Part shown: one piece after another, positions 9,975-19,000 of the stretch
How positions within the stretch are numbered: the first letter of the stretch is position 1
Layout of the letters: the number at the start of each line of letters is the position of its first letter
Assembly (NCBI GenBank): GCA_010672635.1
Contig: JAAHGE010000003.1
Span: 11,959 to 44,145, forward strand
Direction of reading: 5' to 3'
DNA length: 32,187 nucleotides
From: Desertifilum sp. SIO1I2
GTDB lineage: Bacteria; Cyanobacteriota; Cyanobacteriia; Cyanobacteriales; Desertifilaceae
Program-made: the position numbers and the translations under genes
The notes under the pieces: generated by a model
The model's database searches: none
What the model was told of the DNA's origin: nothing
What the model saw: the letters and a program-made list of their open reading frames with translations, nothing else

Positions 9975-11438
9975 TCATGGAGTAAGGCGATCGCCCCTAG
10001 AAAAGTGGGTGGGTAAAAAATACTGTACCAGCCACTCTTTTACCCGATGAGTTGCCAAGCAGTCATCTTGGTTGTAGCGAACGATCGCCTCTAGATATTG
10101 AGAATTGCCCGTTTTGAGCCAGCAATCGTACCAGTAAATACACTGAGCGCCATTGGCGCTACTATCTTGCCACTCAAATCCCATCCATCGGGCGATCGCC
10201 TTCAGCGCGTAGCCTTCAACCGGGAGAATTGCCAAGCGCGTCACCCGTTCGTGAATATCCACAAACCGCTTGAGTAAAGGTTCCCAGCGCTGTCTGGGCG
10301 TAGAGTAGCGTTTGGCGAGCTGGCGAGTTGCTTTTACCTCATAATCGCAGAAATGGAAAATCGGCGCATCGGGATAGGATTCCACCAACTCTAGAAACTG
10401 CTGCCAAATTTGGGATTCCGCATCCGGATGAGGGGCGAGGAAGGGGTGAAACACCTGAGTTTGCGATCGCCGATCGACCACCAACACGCCCAGGAGATAG
10501 TCTAAATTCAGTTCCGGTTCTGCCTCAATATCAAAATAGAGTTCCACCTCAGACACCGGTAAATCATTGGGGAGGGGTTGAGACTTAGCGATCGCCTGAT
10601 TTTGCAAAACCGCCTGGGCTTGCACCACCAACTGAGCCGCAACTTCGGGTTCAATTTCGCCCTCTAAGTACTGAGGATGGCTTTGGGCTAACAACTCCAC
10701 CGTCGTCACCCCTAACGCTTGCAAACTTTGGTATCGAGTCGGCGTTACCCCTGCAATTAAAGACAAATGATTTTGCGACTGCGCCACCTGCTTGCAGCTA
10801 CTCAACCAGTTGCAAAGATTGCAGCGCTGGCGGCTAATAAACACCTCTGGCTCTAGGCGAGCGTCTAACATTTCCAGACAAGCGTGCAAGCGCGCTTCAA
10901 GCTGAGGCAACACCTTATGCAAATTCACCGAGTAGAAACGACGATCTCGCAATTCTAGCCCGGCTGCTTGGGGCATCGTGCCTTGAATCGAGAGCAGGAG
11001 AAACGCATGAAAAGCAGCAATAATCTGATAATCAAACTTAGGACGCTTTCCCAAACGGATAATCGTAGGCACGTAGTGCCAATCCCCAAACTCCGACTCT
11101 CCAGGCTGTTTAATTAATAAATCGGGGACGCCCAACAAAGAAATGGAAGACGAGGCTTGCGTGGGAACCAACAGAACCCCGCGATGAATGCAGCTTGCGC
11201 CTTGACGCATCATTTCTCGCGTCGCTTCTGCTCCCGCCTGCCAGTGTGAGGGGGAATAAAGGGGCGATTGGTAGTCATAGTCTGCTAAAACCCGATTTTG
11301 GTGAGCAGCGCTATCTTGTAACAGTTTCCCCAAATAATCGCTTTGAGGATCTTGCTGAGTGCGATCGCCATAAACCTCAAGGAAGGCTCGGCGGTTGCAC
11401 CGTTGGAAGTAAAACAGAAGTTCGGCAGTCAACAGCAT
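9975..11438 (-). CDS. TM0106 family RecB-like putative nuclease
   Basis: Cas4/RecB-like N-terminus (MLLTAELLFYFQRCNRRAFLEVYGD), cysteine cluster CNLCNWLSSC, C-terminal RNase H-like part (LYFDIEAEPELN...YNQDDCLATHRVKEWL). Confidence 0.85.
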   Translation of the reverse strand: MLLTAELLFYFQRCNRRAFLEVYGDRTQQDPQSDYLGKLLQDSAAHQNRVLADYDYQSPLYSPSHWQAGAEATREMMRQGASCIHRGVLLVPTQASSSISLLGVPDLLIKQPGESEFGDWHYVPTIIRLGKRPKFDYQIIAAFHAFLLLSIQGTMPQAAGLELRDRRFYSVNLHKVLPQLEARLHACLEMLDARLEPEVFISRQRCNLCNWLSSCKQVAQSQNHLSLIAGVTPTRYQSLQALGVTTVELLAQSHPQYLEGEIEPEVAAQLVVQAQAVLQNQAIAKSQPLPNDLPVSEVELYFDIEAEPELNLDYLLGVLVVDRRSQTQVFHPFLAPHPDAESQIWQQFLELVESYPDAPIFHFCDYEVKATRQLAKRYSTPRQRWEPLLKRFVDIHERVTRLAILPVEGYALKAIARWMGFEWQDSSANGAQCIYWYDCWLKTGNSQYLEAIVRYNQDDCLATHRVKEWLVQYFLPTHFSRGDRLTP

Positions 11439-11724
11439 GATTCTTTAAGGCTAACAGGAAATTCGTTGCGGTCATTACTGATTTGCAGTTGACGCTTTCC
11501 AGGGCATCCTGTTAATAGGGTTGAACGTAAAGACCGGAAACGCCGGGTCTTTACACCATGAAAGACGGCAGGCTCCGCATAAATCCTGAGTTTAGCTCAA
11601 TTCATTGGGTGCATCTTCACAACAACTTTGAATCGGTAGAACTCGACGTTCTACTGCACCTGTCGTGCATTGGGACTTCCAGTCAACCTTTGCTATCGAC
11701 CAACCGACCGTATCGGTAACAACT

Positions 11725-14133
11725 ATGTCTTCAGAATCTCCGCTTCATTTTCCCAAGCGTCGCCTTGCGGCCTTATACATTGCAGCACTCGGCGCGATCG
11801 CTATTTTATCGTTATTAGGACACGCCTGGATCGAGCGCTCGCTCAACCAACAACTGTACAGCACCCACACCCTGAGTCTGGTCAGTCGCCAGTTAACCTT
11901 GGGAGAGAAACTCACCAAAAGCGCGATCGCCCTCCAGCACGCCAGCACCCCCGAACTTCGTCAAGCCTACCGCACCGAACTCGAAAACACCTTTACCCTG
12001 TGGAGAGACACGCACCAAACCCTACAAACCGGAGATCCGCAACAGCATCTCCCGCCCCCCCCCATCCCCGAAATTCGCCACCAATGGGAGGCGATCGCCC
12101 CTAGCTATCAAGCCCTGCTTCGAGCCACCCAAGAGATTTTAGACAATCCCCAAACTAGCCCCAACGTTAATATCGATAGCCGCGTTCAAACCCTGCTGGC
12201 TCATGAAGCAGACTTTAGCGCCCGCATGGAAGCGATCGCCAACCAGTACCACCAAGCAGCCAGCCAACATCTAGGCGAAGTTCAACAAATTCAGCGCAAT
12301 CTTCTCTATGCAATTCTCGCCCTCTTATTCCTCGAAGGATTATTAATCTTTGCCCCAACCCTTTGGCAACTGCGCCGTCATATCGCCGCCCTCAAACAAG
12401 CCGAAAGCCACAACGCCAGCATCGCCAAAGAACTGAAGCGTAAAAACACCGCCCTCGACTTAGCCTTACAAGAAGCGCAGTCTGCAACCCGTCTCAAATC
12501 CGAATTTCTCGCCAACATGAGCCATGAAATTCGCACTCCCATGAACGGCGTCATTGGCATGACAGGGTTACTCTTAGATACCGAACTCGATGAAGAGCAA
12601 CTCGAATACGTCGAAACCATCCGCACCTGTAGCAACTCGCTACTCACCATCGTTAACGATATTCTCGACTTCTCGAAAATTGAAGCGGGCAAACTGGAAC
12701 TGGAAACCCAACCGTTTAACCTGTACGATTGCGTGGAAGACTCGCTCGATTTACTGGTGGCTCAAGCCGCAGATAAAGGCCTCAACCTTGCCTATCTGAT
12801 TCCTCCAGGAACGCCTTCGACCCTGATTGGCGATATCACCCGCCTCCGACAAATATTGGTGAACTTAGCCGCAAATGCCGTTAAATTCACCGCCCAAGGT
12901 GAAGTCGTCGTTTCGGTGAATGCCCGTCCGTTGCATCTCGCGAAAAACGGTCAACCTCAAGAGGAAGGCGCAGGCTGGTATGAAGTCCATTTTGCCGTAA
13001 AAGATACCGGAATTGGCATTCCCGAAGACCGCAAAGATCGTTTGTTTCAATCGTTTTCTCAGGTTGATGCTTCCACCACGCGTCACTATGGCGGAACCGG
13101 GTTAGGGTTAGCCATCAGTCGGCGTCTGAGCGAATTGATGGGCGGGAAGATGTGGGTAGAAAGCGTAGAAGGTCAAGGCTCAACGTTCCATTTTACGATT
13201 GTGGCTGAGTCTGCGGAGAGTCCCCAAGCGGCTTATTTGAGCGATCGCGTTCCGCAACTGCAAGGCAGACAACTCTTGGCGATCGCCGCCAATCTCACCA
13301 ACCAACAAATTATCCGCCAGTACGCCCAGCAATGGGGAATGAGCGTGCAAGCCCTAGAGAGCTATAGCGCGGCGCTGGTGTGGTTAGAACAAGGAAATAC
13401 TTGCGATGTGGCGATTGTCGATGCTGAAATTCTAGAATCTCAAGCCATTGCGCCGAGCGATTATCCCTTCGCGATCGCGGCGTTGACCTATTTAGGACAA
13501 AACCTCGATTCCCGCAAGGAACGCTGCACGAATCGCTCCTCAGAGTGGGCGGCGTATTTAACCAAACCCCTAAAACCCAGGCAGCTTTATGAAACCCTCG
13601 CCGATCTGTGCGTTGCGACCGAACCTGCGGGCGTTAGAAGTCGCCCCAGTCTGCCAACGTCTCCGTTTGACGCCAGCGATCGCCCTTTAAAGATCCTGCT
13701 GGCTGAAGATAGCGTTGTCAACCAACGGATGGTCTTGCAACTTCTCCAAGGTTTGGGCTATCGCGCCGATGTGGTGGGGAATGGCTTGGAAGTCTTAGAA
13801 GCTTTGTGTCGCCAACCTTACGATCTGGTGCTAATGGATATTCAAATGCCGGAGATGGACGGGTTTCAAGCAACGGAGTGTATTGTCAACTCTTGGCCGC
13901 TGAACGCCACCTCGGTTGAATGTAGCGCGTCCCCCCATTCGCGCTTAAAACCCCATCCGGCCCCCTCGCGCCCTCGGATTGTGGCCATGTATGCCAGCGC
14001 CTTAGAACGCGACTTGCAACGCTGTCTAGCTGCCGGAATGGATGACTATTTGAGCAAGCCCGTCCGGTTAGAAGCCCTGCAAGCCGTGCTAGAACGCTGT
14101 TTAGCAAAACCGACTTTGATCGGAAATTGCTAG
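11725..14133 (+). CDS. Membrane hybrid histidine kinase: two TM segments, PilJ_N-like sensor, HisKA, HATPase_c, degenerate receiver-like region, C-terminal receiver
   Basis: H-box [23 protein letters not shown] boxes ([35 protein letters not shown]); receiver [16 protein letters not shown]...[16 protein letters not shown]...DDYLSKP. ORF track starts at 11665; ATG at 11725 preferred. Confidence 0.9.
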   Translation: MSSESPLHFPKRRLAALYIAALGAIAILSLLGHAWIERSLNQQLYSTHTLSLVSRQLTLGEKLTKSAIALQHASTPELRQAYRTELENTFTLWRDTHQTLQTGDPQQHLPPPPIPEIRHQWEAIAPSYQALLRATQEILDNPQTSPNVNIDSRVQTLLAHEADFSARMEAIANQYHQAASQHLGEVQQIQRNLLYAILALLFLEGLLIFAPTLWQLRRHIAALKQAESHNASIAKELKRKNTALDLALQEAQSATRLKSEFLANMSHEIRTPMNGVIGMTGLLLDTELDEEQLEYVETIRTCSNSLLTIVNDILDFSKIEAGKLELETQPFNLYDCVEDSLDLLVAQAADKGLNLAYLIPPGTPSTLIGDITRLRQILVNLAANAVKFTAQGEVVVSVNARPLHLAKNGQPQEEGAGWYEVHFAVKDTGIGIPEDRKDRLFQSFSQVDASTTRHYGGTGLGLAISRRLSELMGGKMWVESVEGQGSTFHFTIVAESAESPQAAYLSDRVPQLQGRQLLAIAANLTNQQIIRQYAQQWGMSVQALESYSAALVWLEQGNTCDVAIVDAEILESQAIAPSDYPFAIAALTYLGQNLDSRKERCTNRSSEWAAYLTKPLKPRQLYETLADLCVATEPAGVRSRPSLPTSPFDASDRPLKILLAEDSVVNQRMVLQLLQGLGYRADVVGNGLEVLEALCRQPYDLVLMDIQMPEMDGFQATECIVNSWPLNATSVECSASPHSRLKPHPAPSRPRIVAMYASALERDLQRCLAAGMDDYLSKPVRLEALQAVLERCLAKPTLIGNC

Positions 14134-14139
14134 GGAGGG

Positions 14140-15297
14140 TTAACTGATGCTGAGTTGTTCGCTATTGACTTGAGCGCAGCCTTTTTCGGATTTAGCGATC
14201 GCGATCGCTCGATCTAACTCAGAACGCCCTTTCACCTGGCCTTTGAGAACAACGGTTCCCCCGGCTTGAGCCACCCACACCGAATTCAACCCGGCCGTTC
14301 TCAGGCTTCGTTCGACCCGTTGCGCCAATCCACTTTCATGATATTGCCCATCGGTGCCAATTCTCTCTGGAGGAATGTTGGGAGACTGTACCGATTGGGA
14401 CATAATGGGCGTTTGTTGGCGATCGACTAAACTATTGGCGCGAACCACTAAACTTTTAGCCACCGTTTGAATGCCTGTATGCTCGAAGTAGTTGGTGGTT
14501 TGATCTAAAAAAGCAGCGACAAAATCTAATTTGTCATCCGCAAACTGAATCGTATTGCCTAAGTGGCTGATAATTGACTGGGGCGTCACCCCCGTACGCG
14601 CGACCAAACCGCTCATCCAGCCTTGAACTGCATTCAGACTCTCCCGCACAAAACCGAGTTTGCTGGCGTTATTCTCTCCTGGGATAAAGCTGCTGACGGC
14701 TGCAAAAGCCGGGTTCTGTTCGAGAACGGAGCCATTGTCATTATCGATGACGCTATGAATCTTACTTAAGAAATTGGGGCCGAGGGGCAAGACTGCATCA
14801 ATGCAGACTAAGGCCGCCATCCGCATTAAAGCCGAATCTTGGTAATTTTGCGACAGGGCATTGGCAAATTGACTGGGGTTGGGGGAAATGCCATTGAGTC
14901 TGGAGAAAGCTAGCAGTTCAACAGCTATTTTTAAACCCAGATCGACGGATTGCAAGACATCAGCTTTCGGGGTGAGTTGGTTGAGAACGGAGAGAAAACC
15001 AATTTTTTCGCCCACCTTATTCGCCATTGCTGCGGTTCCCAAAGCAATATCGGCTTTATCGATAGTTTGGTAGAGGCGCACCGCAAATTGATAGGGTTCT
15101 TTGGGGTCTTGATACAATAGCGTCGCGCGATCGCGGATTTGCTGAATGCGCCCCGGATCGGTTTCTCCCGTTACCGATCGGATCGTGGCATCAAACCCGA
15201 CAAGATTATTCCACTGACCCGGAACGACAAAATCTAGCGCCCGCAGCACCTTCACCGCCAGCGCGGCCGGGTCGCGCTGGCGGCGCAGTGGCGACAT
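14140..15297 (-). CDS. Cyanobacterial protein with C-terminal BON domain; N-terminus uncertain
   Basis: BON-like C-terminus (LAQRVERSLRTAGLNSVWVAQAGGTVVLKGQVKGRSELDRAIAIAKSEKGCAQVNSEQLSI); N-terminal MSPLRRQRDPAALA abuts a glycosidase-like remnant on the other strand. Confidence 0.7.
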   Translation of the reverse strand: MSPLRRQRDPAALAVKVLRALDFVVPGQWNNLVGFDATIRSVTGETDPGRIQQIRDRATLLYQDPKEPYQFAVRLYQTIDKADIALGTAAMANKVGEKIGFLSVLNQLTPKADVLQSVDLGLKIAVELLAFSRLNGISPNPSQFANALSQNYQDSALMRMAALVCIDAVLPLGPNFLSKIHSVIDNDNGSVLEQNPAFAAVSSFIPGENNASKLGFVRESLNAVQGWMSGLVARTGVTPQSIISHLGNTIQFADDKLDFVAAFLDQTTNYFEHTGIQTVAKSLVVRANSLVDRQQTPIMSQSVQSPNIPPERIGTDGQYHESGLAQRVERSLRTAGLNSVWVAQAGGTVVLKGQVKGRSELDRAIAIAKSEKGCAQVNSEQLSIS

Positions 15298-15521
15298 TAC
15301 CGCAACTATCTCGAACTGCTGTTCTCGCCGCAGTTACCCGATGTGATGGGGAAGAACTTATTGTCGCCGTTAATGTGGGGACGGAACCCGCCAAATTCCT
15401 TTTTGAGGTCAATTCCCTTAAAACCCAACCCCAACAATCCATCTACGGTTCTGGCGAAGCCACTTGGACAGATGGACTCACGCTTTCATTACCTGCACGC
15501 AGCGGCTCGATCTTAGCTTAA
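15288..15521 (+). pseudogene. Possible C-terminal remnant of an alpha-amylase-type glycosidase
   Basis: RCDGEELIVAVNVGTEPAKFLFEV...WTDGLTLSLPARSGSILA* resembles the C-terminal beta domain of GH13 enzymes; no catalytic domain upstream. Confidence 0.45.
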
Positions 15522-15524
15522 CTG

Positions 15525-15935
15525 AGAATTGGGAATTGGGGAAGAAGAGGGTGGGGGGATGGGGGGAAGAAGGGAGTTGGAAATTGGGAGTTGGGAGTTG
15601 GGGGAAGAAGGTAAATCGGCTATTGTTCTAGATACCTACTCAGCACTGCTTCGCAGAAGCTAGCGCAATAGCACCCCTTTTCCCACTCAGAACTCAGAAC
15701 ACCGCTACTTGATGTGCAAGCTACGGAACTTTGCACTTGGTACTCCTTTTCCTTCTCGGAACACCGCTACTTGATGTGCAAGCTACGGAACTCGGAACTT
15801 TGCACTCTTTCCCCCCATCCCCCCATCTCCCCATCCCCCCACCCTCTTCTCACTCAGCACTTTACACTCAGCACTCACTTCCCACTCGGAACTCGGAACT
15901 CGGTACTTTGCACTCTCATCCCCCCTCCCGTTAAG
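15525..15935. repeat. Repeat-rich intergenic block: G-rich/C-rich inverted repeats and a 34-bp direct repeat pair
   Basis: GAAGAGGGTGGGGGGATGGGG at 15544-15564 is the exact reverse complement of 15829-15849; GAACACCGCTACTTGATGTGCAAGCTACGGAACT at 15697-15730 and 15759-15792. Confidence 0.9.
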
Positions 15936-16006
15936 TAGATTGCTGAATCACAATAGGTAATAAGGCACTCTGATGATACGGGCTATTGAAAGGGGAGGAG
16001 GCTTGC

Positions 16007-19000
16007 ATGTATGTGTATCGGACAAGTCGATTTAATCAGAAAGCTGAGGCGTTTGGATTGCGATCGCATCTCGATCGCTTAGAGTTAGAACTAGAAAGCC
16101 TGAGCTTTCAGGAGGTGCAGGCGCACTTTAAGCGCTTGTATCCCTATCTCAAACGCAAGGCGGATAATAATCTGCGGTTAATTGCCAAAATTGTCAGAGT
16201 GGAGGAGACTCCGGTACTCTGTTTGCTGGATATCTTTAAGCGGGGCGATCGCGAGTATGAGGTGTTTCTCAAAAATCGTCAAGCCTACGGACAGCAACAC
16301 TTAGAACCCCTGTTAAAAGACGCTCAATTGCGCCAGTGGCTCCTAGAACGCCTCTCTAATACGCCTGGAACCTCAGCAATCCCCCCCATACAGACTCGCC
16401 CAGAACTGCTTCCCTGGTTCGATCCGCCGGGTTGGAAGCGCAATACTCAAGAGGCGCTTATCTATGAAAGCGAGGTGTGGTTAAGCTACTTTAAGCAACC
16501 GGAAAACCGCAATTCTCAACACTATCAGCGGTTTAATGAGTTACTGATCGCCCTCATTGAGCAAGCAACACCTTGGGAAGCAGCGACGGATTGGCCGGGA
16601 GTCATGCTTGAGTGCGACTCTCAGCGAGAACATTATATCCTGTTAAGCCGGATTCTTACGGCGGACGATCCTCCCCAAAATATTATCTTTTTATTAGCAC
16701 CGTTTACCCATCAGCCAACGCCCGATGAAATTCGGGAGGTAGGGTTAAAAAATCATTTATTGAATGCTGGACGAAATATCTTAGCTGCACCTGTCTCTAT
16801 TCATGAAATTAGAGCTAGAGCGAGGCGAGCTTATCCCAGTTATATCCTATTGTGCGATAACTGGCTGGCTTTGGATGGGACTAAGGAAATGAATCTGGCC
16901 CTTTCAGCAGAAGAAGAGGCTATTTTACACTCGGTTTCCCAAGCTACCTCTGCTCAGAATTCTTTACCCCTGTTCCTCAACGGTCGGGCGGGTAGCGGTA
17001 AGTCTACCATGCTCTTTTATCTGTTTGCAGACTATTGCTATCGCAAGTTTTATCCGAAGTCGGGACAAGAACTTCCGGGCGAACCTTTGTTCCTAACTTA
17101 TAATGAGCGATTGCTCGATGTTGCTAAAGATAAGGTCTATCAAATTCTCACGTCCCATCATCGATTTGTGATGGAGATTAAAGACCGCTCCACCATTCCT
17201 AGTCTTGAGGGATACTTTCAGCCGTTTCAAAAGTTCTTGCTGAGGTTGCTACCGCCAGAAGTTAGCCCTAATTTTACCTTAGAAAATTATATTTCTTTTC
17301 ATCGCTTTAAGCAACTCTATCGCCGATGTTCTTTGCCAAGTGCAAGGCGCTATTCTCCTGAGCGGTGTTGGCACGCGATCCGCACGTTTATTAAGGGATA
17401 TGGTTTGACTGAAGTGACGCCAGAGGAGTATCAAGAGGAGGTTCCTCGCAAAGAAAGAACGGTTCCGATTGAGCAGTTTGAGGACATTTATGAAATTTGG
17501 AAGCAATGGTATGAAAAATTGTTATTAGAGTGGGGATATTGGGACGATCAAGATTTAGTTAAAGCGGTTCTAAATTGCGATGTCTATGAGGCTAAATATA
17601 CGGCTATTTTCTGCGATGAGGCGCAAGACTTTACGCGATTAGAGTTGCAGTTAATTCTGCGATTATCTATTTTTTCACGTTACGATTTGGCGGGATATCG
17701 ACCCATTTATAGTCTACCGTTTGCGTTTGCTGGCGATCCGTTTCAAACATTGAATCCCACTGGATTTCGTTGGGAAAGTTTCCAAGCGGCTTTTTATAGC
17801 GAGGTGATTCATGCTTTAGATCCAACCGAGAAGTTAAATCTTGGGATGAATTTTCAAGAATTGGAATTTAACTATCGCTCCTCCTCGCCAATTGTACAGT
17901 TTAATAATTTAATTCAGTTGTGGCGCTATTTGCTGTTCGACTTGCAAAGAATTAATCCCCAAACCATTTGGCGTTCGGGAGACTTAGAGCCGAAAAAGTT
18001 TATTTTGCAGGAGAATGTTTTTCTAGAAGAATTGAGGAGTTATATTCAAGATACGATTGTGATTATTCCTTGCGAAGAAGGAGAAGAAAGTAATTATATT
18101 CGTAAAGATGAGATTTTATCGGCAATTTTTACCCAGTGGGAAGATGGCGACTCGCCGAAAAATGTGTTAAGCGCGATCGCAGCCAAAGGCTTAGAATTTA
18201 AACGGGTAATTCTCTATAAGTTTGGAGAGTCTTGCGATGCCAAGTTTGGGCAGTTTTTACAAACAGCGATCGCGCTTAACTCTGATGTTACAGAACCCCA
18301 TTTAGAAATTGAGTATTTTTTTAATAAGTTATATGTCGCTGCCAGTCGCGCCATTGAACGCTTGTTTATTATTGATTCCATTAAAGGCGATCGCCAACTC
18401 TGGCAGTTTGCAAGTAACCTCAGCTATTTGAACTCTTCGGCATTAGAAGCTAAAATCTCTTCGATCTGGAAAACCAGAGTGCGATCGCTGCAACTGGGAA
18501 CCCCCGATAGCGCCCAAGAGTTGCGCGAAGACGATCCGGAGTCCATTGCGATCGCCTTTGAACAAGAAGGCTTAAACTCCCAAAATCCCAAACTCCTGCG
18601 TCGCGCCAAACGCTATTATTCAGATATTGGTAAAATTAACCAAGCTGCGGTTTGTGAAGCTTGGGCGAAGCGTTACGAACAAGAGTTTACCTTAGCGGGA
18701 AAGGCTTTCTTAGAATTGGAACTTCCCCAACTCGCTTGGGAATGCTTCTGGGAAGGGCTATGCTGGTTGGAATTAGCCCAATGGTATCGCAACTATCCCC
18801 AAGAACGACCCGCAGAAAAGCCCATTGTTGACTTTATGGCAGAAGCTAGTCATACGCCCGAAAACTTGCTAGCGTTTACCCAGTTTCTGCATCTGCAAAT
18901 TAACGAACAGCAACTTGCAGATCGACGGTTTAGCAAACAATGGCAAAAAGCGATCGCGCATTACACGCAGCAAATTAGCCAATTATGCCACCAGGATACC

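Noticed and set aside
9975-11438. RecB/Cas4-like nuclease as evidence of a CRISPR-Cas locus
   Set aside because: Architecture matches the stand-alone TM0106 family and there is no array or other cas gene in the window.
15697-15792. 34-bp direct repeat pair as a possible CRISPR array
   Set aside because: Only two copies, 28-bp gap, no further units and no cas genes nearby.
15544-15849. 21-bp inverted repeat as terminal repeats of an insertion sequence
   Set aside because: No transposase inside, no evident target-site duplication, and the arms are low-complexity G/C tracts.
15714-15938. Two overlapping + strand ORFs of 67-74 aa in the repeat block
   Set aside because: Low-complexity translation of repeats, no ribosome-binding site or family resemblance.
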